A stretch of DNA of 64,000 nt from Paenibacillus andongensis. Lineage in GTDB: Bacteria > Bacillota > Bacilli > Paenibacillales > NBRC-103111. Made by a program: the position numbers and the translations under genes. Where the stretch lies: assembly GCF_025369935.1 (NCBI RefSeq), contig NZ_CP104467.1:4657001-4721000 (forward strand), read 5' to 3'. Shown here piece by piece: positions 53,715 through 62,467 of the stretch. The first letter of the stretch is position 1. Each line of letters starts with the position of its first letter. Below the pieces are notes generated by a model that searched no databases, was not told the DNA's origin, and was given only the letters and a program-made list of their open reading frames with translations.

Positions 53715-54428
53715 CTAGAACTTTAACCAATCGGGGGTTATGGAGTTTAACCAAAGCGTGATTTGCGTCATTTTGCCTGTATAGAGCAGAACCGCAATGA
53801 CGATCATCAAGCCCCCTCCTATTTTCATAATCAGGTTTGAATAGCGTAATATCCATTTCGTAGATCCAATAAAAAAAGAAAGTACAAAAAATGGAATCGC
53901 AAAACCAAGGGAATAAGCTGTCGTTAATTGAAACCATGTTCCAGGTTCCGTTGTAGCCAGTGCAAGGATCGCGGACAGAATCGGTCCAACACAAGGGGAC
54001 CACCCTGCTGCAAACCCCATTCCAACAAGCACTGAACCAATATATCCAGCAGGACGAAACTTGATATTGAATTTACGTTCCTTCATTAACCATTGAGGCT
54101 GAAAAATGCCAAGCAGGAACAATCCCATGATGAAAATTAATAAAGCTGCTATTTGTCGAAGCAAATCACGATAATCGATGAAAAAATTACCTAGGAAACC
54201 CGCTGTTAAGCCTAACGCATAAAAAATGATCGAAAACCCAACGATAAAACTTAACGTATGTAGCATTGTTTGACGCCGAACGGCTGAAGAAGATTCCCCA
54301 GATTTCAATTCACTAACTGAAATGCCTGTTATGTAAGAAAGATAAGAAGGATATAAGGGCAAACAACAAGGTGATATGAAGGAAGCAATTCCCGCCCATA
54401 AAGCTATCCATAAATTAACAGAATCCAT
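53715..54428 (-). CDS. ccdA: CcdA-like thiol/disulfide transport membrane protein
   Basis: 237 residues, six hydrophobic helices with the two redox-Cys segments 'SFISPCCLPLYPSYLSY' (about 17) and 'GWSPCVGPILSAILAL' (about 140), typical of CcdA/DsbD-beta. Carries reducing power across the membrane for cytochrome c or spore thioredoxins. It is the last gene of the znu-type operon, only 1 bp after the permease. Confidence 0.92.
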   Translation of the reverse strand: MDSVNLWIALWAGIASFISPCCLPLYPSYLSYITGISVSELKSGESSSAVRRQTMLHTLSFIVGFSIIFYALGLTAGFLGNFFIDYRDLLRQIAALLIFIMGLFLLGIFQPQWLMKERKFNIKFRPAGYIGSVLVGMGFAAGWSPCVGPILSAILALATTEPGTWFQLTTAYSLGFAIPFFVLSFFIGSTKWILRYSNLIMKIGGGLMIVIAVLLYTGKMTQITLWLNSITPDWLKF

Positions 54429-54429
54429 A

Positions 54430-55230
54430 TTAAATCCTCAATCCTTTTTTCAAAATGATCCCGATCAGTATCGCTATAAGCGTGAGTACTACCGTTCCAC
54501 CCGGAGCAAGATCCCATACTCCTGCAACAACAAGCCCAATGACAACAGCAATTTCAGAAAATAATATTGCTAAAAAAACCGAGTGTTTAAAGCTCCGAGC
54601 GATCAATAAACTGCACGCTACCGGAATGGTTAATAGCGAGGAAACGAGCAATGCTCCAACAATTTTGATAGCGACTGAAATCACAAGGGCCGTCAGCATT
54701 GTAATCATCATATTATAATATTTAAGCGGAAGTCCACTTACACTCGCTGCATCTTCATCAAAGAACATCAGGAAGAACTCTTTGAAATGAGCCGCGATTA
54801 CACCAACAACGAGTACACAAACAGTAAAAACAACCCATAAATCCGTTGAATCCAATGTATAAATACTGCCGAATAAATAACTCATAACGTTCATATTAAA
54901 GCCTTTGCCAATCGTAAAAAGGAGAGTCGCCAGCGCAACGCCGCCTGACATAATAATGGCTATGGAAAGCTCTGCGTAAGTCTTGTAGGCTTTGCGCAAA
55001 CGTTCAATGGCAAACGATGCAAGCAAAGCGAACACGAGGCCAACACCCAAAGGATACACATTAATGAGAAATCCAAGAGCAACTCCTGCAATTGAAACAT
55101 GCGCAAGCGTATCGCCAATCATAGACAACCGTCGAAGGACAAGAAAAACGCCCATAAGAGGCGCTGTAAGCCCAATCAATATGCCACCAATTAAAGCTCG
55201 TTGAAAAAAGTATTCCGTAAAAATGTCCAA
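54430..55230 (-). CDS. znuB: zinc/manganese-type ABC transporter permease
   Basis: 266 residues, eight or nine membrane helices of the ABC-3 family ('RALIGGILIGLTAPLMGVFLVLRRLSMIGDTLAHVSIAGVALG'), ending 'ILIGIILKKGLRI'. Starts at TTG with AGGAGC. Metal specificity (Zn or Mn) is not visible in the permease. Confidence 0.92.
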   Translation of the reverse strand: MDIFTEYFFQRALIGGILIGLTAPLMGVFLVLRRLSMIGDTLAHVSIAGVALGFLINVYPLGVGLVFALLASFAIERLRKAYKTYAELSIAIIMSGGVALATLLFTIGKGFNMNVMSYLFGSIYTLDSTDLWVVFTVCVLVVGVIAAHFKEFFLMFFDEDAASVSGLPLKYYNMMITMLTALVISVAIKIVGALLVSSLLTIPVACSLLIARSFKHSVFLAILFSEIAVVIGLVVAGVWDLAPGGTVVLTLIAILIGIILKKGLRI

Positions 55231-55253
55231 AATGCCCGCTCCTAATATAGAGA

Positions 55254-55274
55254 ACTTTGTTCGGAGAACAAAGT
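55254..55274 (-). repeat. SD-near hairpin upstream of the permease
   Basis: ACTTTGTTC-tcc-GAACAAAGT followed by TCTCTATATTAGGAG. A perfect 9-bp stem close to the ribosome site; similar in kind to the recurrent hairpins but of different sequence. Confidence 0.5.
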
Positions 55275-55283
55275 CTCTCCTCT

Positions 55284-56069
55284 TTATTGAACTCCGATCA
55301 TCTCACGTATCTGGCCGATCGAGTGTGTTAAATTCGTCTCACGGCAATCCTCCGGATCATGGGTATGCTTAACATAAAATTTAATGCCGCCGCTAACCTT
55401 CTGCGGCTCTGTCCCTAGATAAGACTGCATCATGTCCATATCATGGGACACCATGATGAAGGTCATATGATGATGCTGGTGCATATGGCGGATCATCCGG
55501 AAAAATCCGACCTGCGTTTCAGCATCAATGCCAACCGTCGGCTCATCGAGAATGAGCAGTTCAGGGTTGTTTACGATCGCGCGTGCGAGGAAAGCACGCT
55601 GCTGCTGTCCGCCAGACAGTTGACCGATGCGTCGGTCGGCCAAATCCTCGATGCGCATTGCGAGCATCGCGTCTTCAGCCTTTTGAAGGTCGGCCTTGGT
55701 CAACCGGCGATAGATCCGCTTCTTGCTGTACATACCGGATAAAACAATTTCCCTGACTGTAGCTGGGAATAGAGGGTTGAACGCATTTTTTTGAGGAACA
55801 TAACCGATACGTTCCCAATCCTTAAATTGGCTCAGCGGGCGATCAAACAACCTGATCTCCCCTACAGTTGGCGTTAACAAACCGACAAGCATTTTAAGCA
55901 ATGTGGTTTTACCAGCGCCATTGGAACCAATGACACCCACAAAGTCACGTTCAAGAACATCGAAATGAAGCTTATCTATCACTTTCTTATTATCATAAGA
56001 GAATGAAAGGTCATCAATAGATACTATGCTCCGATGGCAAAAGTTTGTACTGTTATTCTCCATCTTCAT
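55284..56069 (-). CDS. znuC: zinc/manganese-type ABC transporter ATP-binding protein
   Basis: 261 residues: Walker A GSNGAGKTT (about 49), signature LSGGQQQR (about 152), Walker B LLILDEPTVGID. Unlike a minimal ATPase it extends at the C-terminus with 'FYVKHTHDPEDCRETNLTHS', a His/Cys-bearing tail that might sense metal. Upstream of the permease by 53 bp. Confidence 0.93.
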   Translation of the reverse strand: MKMENNSTNFCHRSIVSIDDLSFSYDNKKVIDKLHFDVLERDFVGVIGSNGAGKTTLLKMLVGLLTPTVGEIRLFDRPLSQFKDWERIGYVPQKNAFNPLFPATVREIVLSGMYSKKRIYRRLTKADLQKAEDAMLAMRIEDLADRRIGQLSGGQQQRAFLARAIVNNPELLILDEPTVGIDAETQVGFFRMIRHMHQHHHMTFIMVSHDMDMMQSYLGTEPQKVSGGIKFYVKHTHDPEDCRETNLTHSIGQIREMIGVQ

Positions 56070-56104
56070 GCTCCTGACTTATTAAGAATAAAATCAATCT
56101 TACC

Positions 56105-57031
56105 TTATTGTAAGGCAATTACTAGGTTTTTCAAATTTTCATCCATGATGGAGATATAATCTTTGCCCGCCTTCATCTGTTCATCCGTTAATCCCTCAAG
56201 CGGGTTAAGTACCATTGTGTCCACATGAGCATCTTTCGCTAACGTTTTAGCTAATTTATCGGATACCAGTTCTTCAAAAAAGATATATTTCAAGTCATGA
56301 TCTTTCAAAAACTCATTCATTTTTTTCAAATCCTGAGCAGTCGGCTCAGCATCCGGCGATAGTCCCATTATGGACATTTGTGTCAAACCATAATCCCGAC
56401 ATAAATACGCAAAAGCATGATGGGAAACCGCAATCTCTTTCTTCGATGTACGAGCAATTTCTTTTTTGTATCGCCCATCCAAATCGGTCAATTTAGCTGC
56501 ATATTTCGCATAATTTTGCTCAAAAACATCCTTATGAGCAGGATCCGCTTCAATCAGTGCTATTTTAATATTATTAGCCATTTTCACAGCGTTTAACGGG
56601 CTTAACCAAGCATGAGGGTCATATTCTTCTTTATTTTCTGTCGTTTTTATTAGCTCTGCCCCTTTACTGGCCTCAACTACCTTTAAAGTAGAGTCTGCTG
56701 ACAAACTACCGAGGAAGTCCTGTACCCAACCCTCAAATCCTGCTCCTTGATACACAAAAACCTGAGCTTGGGTCATATTTTTGATGTCTCTGCTCTTTGG
56801 CGACCAATCATGCGGTTCTACGCCAGCAGGGACCAAATTGATCGCATTCACATACTCTCCGCCAATGTTGCGGGTAAATTCATATAAGGGATAAAAACTG
56901 GTCACTACATTGACTTTGCCTTGAACTATCTTAGCTTTCGAACTTGCAGTACTTCCACAACCCGCCATGATAACAGTTAAAATAGCCAACAAGACTATGT
57001 AAAGAACTTTCTTATTTCTTAACATTATCAT
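56105..57031 (-). CDS. znuA: zinc/manganese-binding lipoprotein of the ABC transporter
   Basis: 308 residues. Lipoprotein signal with lipobox VIMAGC (Cys about 25). Cluster A-I metal-binding protein: ligands likely in 'GVEPHDWSPKSRD' (His), 'DPHAWLSP' (His), 'VSHHAFAYLCRDYGL' (His) and a C-terminal acidic site. No long His-rich loop, which would mark a ZnuA; Zn or Mn both possible. The possible Zur box upstream favours zinc. Confidence 0.92.
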   Translation of the reverse strand: MIMLRNKKVLYIVLLAILTVIMAGCGSTASSKAKIVQGKVNVVTSFYPLYEFTRNIGGEYVNAINLVPAGVEPHDWSPKSRDIKNMTQAQVFVYQGAGFEGWVQDFLGSLSADSTLKVVEASKGAELIKTTENKEEYDPHAWLSPLNAVKMANNIKIALIEADPAHKDVFEQNYAKYAAKLTDLDGRYKKEIARTSKKEIAVSHHAFAYLCRDYGLTQMSIMGLSPDAEPTAQDLKKMNEFLKDHDLKYIFFEELVSDKLAKTLAKDAHVDTMVLNPLEGLTDEQMKAGKDYISIMDENLKNLVIALQ

Positions 57032-57047
57032 CTATCCACCCATTCTA

Positions 57048-57072
57048 AATCGTAATAATTTTTATTAACGAA
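57048..57072 (-). promoter_or_regulatory. possible Zur box upstream of znuA
   Basis: AAATCGTAATAATTTTTATTAACGA: left half matches the AAATCGTAATnATTACGATTT operator of Bacillus Zur exactly, right half is degenerate. It sits about 20 bp upstream of the start codon of znuA, where it could overlap the promoter or early transcript. Confidence 0.5.
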
Positions 57073-57121
57073 TTGATTATACGAGTCCCCTTAATTGAAG
57101 TCAATACATCGAAGCGCAAAA

Positions 57122-57157
57122 AACAAAAAAGCCAGCTGTTGAATTCACAGCATGGCC
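57122..57157 (-). terminator. terminator of the lipoprotein gene
   Basis: GGCCATGCTGTG-aatt-CAACAGCTGGC followed by TTTTTTG on the minus strand. Confidence 0.8.
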
Positions 57158-57187
57158 TCATCTGTCGCAAGTAACAGTTCGTATTAA

Positions 57188-57616
57188 TTATTTCGATTGA
57201 TCTCCACTATCTTCTGTATTTTTCGAACCATCTGAACTCCCATCTTTTGAATCACCTGATTCTTCACTTTTCTTCCCACCTGAGTCCTTTTTACTTGTAT
57301 CTTTGCTTTCCTTAGAATCAGATGGTTTTTCACTTTCCTCTTTTAATTTTTTAAAATGTTCTTCTGACTGTTTGATAAGCTTTTGATCTTGTTCAATCTT
57401 ATACTGAAGAATCTCATTATAAATCTCGTATTGCTTTTTCAACTCTTGATTAATAATACTTTCTTTCCCTTTCGTACTCTGCTCTTTAGATTTCGATTGC
57501 TCCTTTTTGGCATCCTCCTTCTTCTTAGCCGAGTCGCCACCGAAAATTGAACAAGCCGATATAAGAATAACCATTCCTGTAATACCCATTATTTTCACAA
57601 GAAACCGAACTCTCAT
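57188..57616 (-). CDS. putative lipoprotein with charged, Ser/Lys/Glu-rich body
   Basis: About 142 residues from MRVRFLVKIMGITGMV; lipobox LISAC, then a Lys/Glu/Ser-rich region with a possible coiled coil ('ELKKQYEIYNEILQYKIEQDQKLIKQSEEHFKKL') and a Ser/Asp/Lys low-complexity tail (about 95-142). No domain recognised. Start chosen at 57616 (GGAGTG upstream) because the upstream extension to 57649 lacks a signal-peptide context. Confidence 0.7.
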   Translation of the reverse strand: MRVRFLVKIMGITGMVILISACSIFGGDSAKKKEDAKKEQSKSKEQSTKGKESIINQELKKQYEIYNEILQYKIEQDQKLIKQSEEHFKKLKEESEKPSDSKESKDTSKKDSGGKKSEESGDSKDGSSDGSKNTEDSGDQSK

Positions 57617-57681
57617 ATGCCTCACTCCGTGGTTAGTTTCCTTTATCATACCCCACTCACATTAAAACCACCCTTCTAACA

Positions 57682-57721
57682 CAAACACCCCATCCCGGAA
57701 AAATAAGGGATGAGGTGTTTG
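57682..57721 (-). terminator. terminator of metG
   Basis: CAAACACCTCATCCC-ttatttttcc-GGGATGGGGTGTTTG, a 15-bp stem with one mismatch, 17 bp after the metG stop; also flanked by TTGTTTTG on the plus strand. Confidence 0.7.
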
Positions 57722-57737
57722 TTGTTTTGACGCCTAT

Positions 57738-59750
<2,013 letters not shown>

Positions 59751-59764
59751 CTAGCAAATAGTAG

Positions 59765-60050
59765 AAAACACAAAAAGCCCTCATCCATCTTGGGACGAGA
59801 GCTGAACTCACGCGGTACCACCCAGGTTCCCCCGCCTTTCACAAGCTCGGGGCTCAGTAAGTCGATTACGACTTGCCCATTAACGCTGGGACACGAGGCC
59901 AGCTTACTCCCATTTTACCATTTGATACACAAATGAAATTTGGGCAGCTCGAAGGCCTATTCTCCGGGACCATATTCCAAACCTACTCCTATACCGGCTT
60001 TCACCTAACCCGGCTCTCTGTTTATAGGCATCCGTTTGTACTTATCCGTT
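59765..60050 (-). promoter_or_regulatory. methionine T-box leader
   Basis: The minus strand contains the T-box sequence GGGTGGTACCGCG (59813-59826), a terminator stem CTCTCGTCC/GGATGAGGG followed by TTTTTG (59770-59803), and an upstream stem I with AGAGAG...GGTGAAAGCC and a specifier-loop segment GGAATATGGTC that includes ATG. Uncharged tRNA-Met would favour antitermination into metG. Fills the 363-bp gap between yidD and metG. Many Firmicutes use S-box control elsewhere, but metG T-boxes are known. Confidence 0.92.
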
Positions 60051-60105
60051 CATCGAAACCATATTTACAACTTAAGGCAAATATATCGAAAATATGAGCT
60101 GCCTG

Positions 60106-60354
60106 TCAAGCAGACTGATCATTATGAGATAATTTTTCCGCTCGTGCCGGCACATGATCAATCCCCCCCGGATGAAAAGGATGGCATTTACAAATCCGTT
60201 TCACCGACAACCAGGTTCCCTTCAACGCACCGTGGACTTCAATTGCTTCTAACGCATATTGCGAACAAGAGGGATAGAATCGGCAAGTAGGCGGCTTCAA
60301 TGGAGAAATAAACTTCCGATAGAAATGAATAGGTACTTGTAAAGTTTTTTTCAA
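60106..60354 (-). CDS. yidD: YidD membrane protein insertion efficiency factor
   Basis: 82 residues from (M)[21 protein letters not shown]. The family core '[24 protein letters not shown]' and '[13 protein letters not shown]' is complete. The TTG start at 60354 has GGAGAGAGG 5 nt upstream and gives the usual length; longer starts at 60390 and 60468 run into the adjacent zinc-ribbon gene. Confidence 0.9.
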   Translation of the reverse strand: MKKTLQVPIHFYRKFISPLKPPTCRFYPSCSQYALEAIEVHGALKGTWLSVKRICKCHPFHPGGIDHVPARAEKLSHNDQSA

Positions 60355-60446
60355 CCGGGCCTCTCTCCCTACTCCATCGTTTTTCAACATACGCTGCACT
60401 TCCATCATGCCTGAAAAAAAGGACTGAGTCAATTCAAGCCATTGTG

Positions 60447-61136
60447 TTACGCAGAGAGTTGATAACACTTAAGAAAAGTAGGATATAAATAGACCGATAA
60501 GAACGTCCTGATCCAATTATTAAACGTTACCCTCGATCGATTCTTAATATGCAAATATCTTTGGTATTCCTTAGGCAAAATACTCAGTATCATAAGTTTG
60601 GAATTAAGTCTATTTATTTTGGATTCTAGATAAGAACGCAGATTCCACTCATTAGGGGAGTTTTGGCTTAAATTGGTTTGAGTCATCTCTTCATTAAATT
60701 CCTTATCATTATAAATTGAAGTTTCAGAGGCTGATTCTCTTAATTTTTGAAGCAAATTAATTCTATTTTCCTTAACCAAATTTGCATACTGAATTTTCTG
60801 CAGCAACAATTTAGCACTTCTATAATTAATTTCTAGGATATGAGATAAAGAACTCTCAGTATACTCTTTGCCTTCTTGTAATAGCAGTTGAATGGCACGG
60901 AACCATTGGAGTAATGAGAGCTTGGATTTATGCATAATCGTCCCAGCAGTTATTGAGACTTGCATTCTACATTCCTTGCACTCTAGTAATCTACGTGTAC
61001 GTATTTTAAAAGCTTCATTATTATCACAGCGAGGACAACAAAACCCATTAGACCAGCGCATCTTCATTAAGAAATTCTCACATTCCTCTTCCGTTTGAAA
61101 CATATGAGATTGCACATCAGTAAATTGCAGTTCCAT
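60447..61136 (-). CDS. IS1595-transposase-like zinc-ribbon protein without DDE domain, SOS-type promoter
   Basis: 229 residues. The first ~110 resemble the N-terminus of IS1595 transposases: zinc ribbon CPRC...CKEC (about 34-37 and 53-56) followed by '[28 protein letters not shown]'. The rest (about 110-229) is helical, Asn/Leu/Lys-rich, and has no DDE catalytic residues; the transposase core is missing, yet the frame is open and ends before yidD. GAGGTGAGG precedes the ATG. The promoter has two LexA-like boxes. This looks like a domesticated transposase-derived DNA-binding protein induced by DNA damage; a decayed IS copy is the alternative. Confidence 0.75.
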   Translation of the reverse strand: MELQFTDVQSHMFQTEEECENFLMKMRWSNGFCCPRCDNNEAFKIRTRRLLECKECRMQVSITAGTIMHKSKLSLLQWFRAIQLLLQEGKEYTESSLSHILEINYRSAKLLLQKIQYANLVKENRINLLQKLRESASETSIYNDKEFNEEMTQTNLSQNSPNEWNLRSYLESKINRLNSKLMILSILPKEYQRYLHIKNRSRVTFNNWIRTFLSVYLYPTFLKCYQLSA

Positions 61137-61155
61137 ATCCTCACCTCTTCACTTT

Positions 61156-61205
61156 AGAACATTTGTTCTTGTTTATATTATACCAAACAAACGTTCTCTT
61201 GTGAA
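61156..61205 (-). promoter_or_regulatory. LexA-controlled sigma-A promoter
   Basis: Minus strand: TTCACA (61200-61205), 17 bp, TATAAT (61177-61182). Two operators: AGAACAAATGTTCT (61156-61169), whose core GAACAAATGTTC fits the Bacillus SOS consensus GAACRNRYGTTY fully, just downstream of the -10; and AGAACGTTTGTTTG (61184-61197) inside the spacer, with two mismatches. LexA binding here would block RNA polymerase. Confidence 0.75.
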
Positions 61206-61381
61206 GCTCTTTTATTAAAAGAACTCTCATTTTATGTATATGAATTCTTATAAAGTACAAACTTTTGGTTTCAGACTTTTCGAGCTGTGAGATATACTTT
61301 GTAAAAACGAAATTCTGTGACATATACAAAAATGCCAATTTGTTTCAAGCTCTCTGCAAGTTTGCTTTTTTTGGTATGTCT
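61206..61381. other. AT-rich intergenic spacer
   Basis: Between the SOS promoter and the minisatellite. A minus-strand frame of 65 codons (61141-61338) covers it but spans the SOS promoter and has no ribosome site, so no gene is called. Confidence 0.5.
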
Positions 61382-61738
61382 GGTAGTTCCGGCAGTTCCG
61401 GCAGTTACGGCAGTTCCGCGCAGTTCCGGCAGTTCCGGCAGTTCCGGCAGTTCCGGCAGTTCCGCGCAGTTTCGGCAGTTCCGGTAGTTCCGGCAGTTCC
61501 GCGCAGTTCCGGCAGTTCCGCGCAGTTTCGGCAGTTACGGCAGTTACGGCAGTTACGGCAGTTCCGGCAGTTCCGCGCAGTTTCGGCAGTTACGGCAGTT
61601 ACGGTAGTTCCGGCAGTTCCTCGCAGTTTCGGCAGTTCCGGTAGTTCTGGTAGTTCTGGTAGTCCTGGTAGTTCTGGCAGTTCTGGTAGTTCAGGTAGTT
61701 CAGGTAGTTCTGGTAGTTCTGCTAACTCCGCTAACTTT
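61382..61738 (+). repeat. 9/10-bp minisatellite (GGCAGTTCC units)
   Basis: About 39 tandem units. Most are 9 bp (GGCAGTTCC, GGCAGTTAC, GGTAGTTCC/T/A); six are 10 bp (GCGCAGTTCC/GCGCAGTTTC, last TCGCAGTTTC). The right third is dominated by GGTAGTTCT/A and ends in GCTAACTCC. All six frames of the repeat are free of stops. A frame from TTTGGTATG (ATG at 61376) reads Gly-Ser-Ser, then Gln-Phe-Arg, then Ala-Val-Pro/Ser as the 10-bp units shift the frame, and returns to Gly-Ser-Ser at the end. No ribosome site is seen. Confidence 0.9.
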
Positions 61739-62408
61739 GGTATTATGTTTATTTCAGGTTATTTTTTGTAGTCACTGTAGTCCATTTTGTACGAACGGTT
61801 GAGTTGAAAAATTAAGTTGATGTTGTTTAGTTGAGACCGTCGATTAATTGTTGAGAGAATTCTGACTAACAAATTTAGAGTAAAGTATCGTTCTTGAGAT
61901 CGTTTTAATCGTTTTAATCATTTTAAACAATTTTATTTTTTCAATGAGACAAACCACTTAAGAAAATCGATATAAATTGATTACCTTTACTGCAATAAAC
62001 AATGAATCGACGGTCTCTGTTTGAAATACTATTAGAAGAATTACTTTAAAATTGATTTTGTAATCAGCAATCAGCAATCAGTTGTTATTAGTTATTAGTT
62101 ATTAGTTGAAAATTTTTATTTTCTCATTCATTGTAGATACCACAGAATTTACGTTTTGTTGATGAGTAGCATGGACTAACTTATCCACTCAGTAACTGAA
62201 AGTATCTTAACTATTATTACTAATTTTAAAAGATATTTGACTACTTTAGCCATTTCAAGGCCATTTTACTAACATTTGTACACTGTTCTCATTCATTGTA
62301 GATATCACAGAATTTACGTTTTGTAGTACATTAGCCTGGCCTGACTTTTCTACTCAGTTACTGACAGGACGTTCTGTTTGTTGTTAAAGTGAAATTTCAC
62401 AAAAAAAT
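61739..62408. other. AT-rich non-coding region with short repeats
   Basis: No credible gene. Contains AT-rich runs (GTTTTAATC repeats near 61905), small tandem repeats (AATCAGC and GTTATTA, 62060-62105), and the direct repeat pair listed separately. Confidence 0.6.
62121..62370. repeat. imperfect direct repeat pair, ~85 bp
   Basis: TTCTCATTCATTGTAGATA[C/T]CACAGAATTTACGTTTTGT occurs at 62121-62159 and 62286-62324, one mismatch, followed by similar sequence (TAGC-TGG-CT-ACTT-TC-ACTCAGT-ACTGA) in both. Second copy is 165 bp downstream. Function unknown; it could be the edge of an inserted or duplicated segment. Confidence 0.7.
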
Positions 62409-62444
62409 GAAAATAACCTCTATCTTAAGACTGAGGTTATTTTC
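62409..62444 (-). terminator. terminator of the GH42 gene
   Basis: GAAAATAACCTC-agtcttaagata-GAGGTTATTTTC on the minus strand, then ATTTTTTT; 23 bp after the stop. Confidence 0.8.
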
Positions 62445-62467
62445 CGAAAAGGTATAGAAGTTTATGG

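Noticed and set aside
60355-60468. N-terminal extension of yidD
   Set aside because: It overlaps the zinc-ribbon gene and exceeds the family length; TTG at 60354 has a better ribosome site.
61141-61338. Minus-strand frame of 65 codons upstream of the zinc-ribbon gene
   Set aside because: It spans the SOS promoter and its LexA boxes, lacks a ribosome site, and has AT-driven composition.
61382-61738. CRISPR-like array
   Set aside because: Units are 9-10 bp with no unique spacers, and no cas genes are present.
61265-61771. Plus-strand open frame of 168 codons over the minisatellite
   Set aside because: The repeat has no stops in any frame, so the frame is expected by chance. No ribosome site or promoter precedes either ATG, and the codon content changes with each 10-bp unit.
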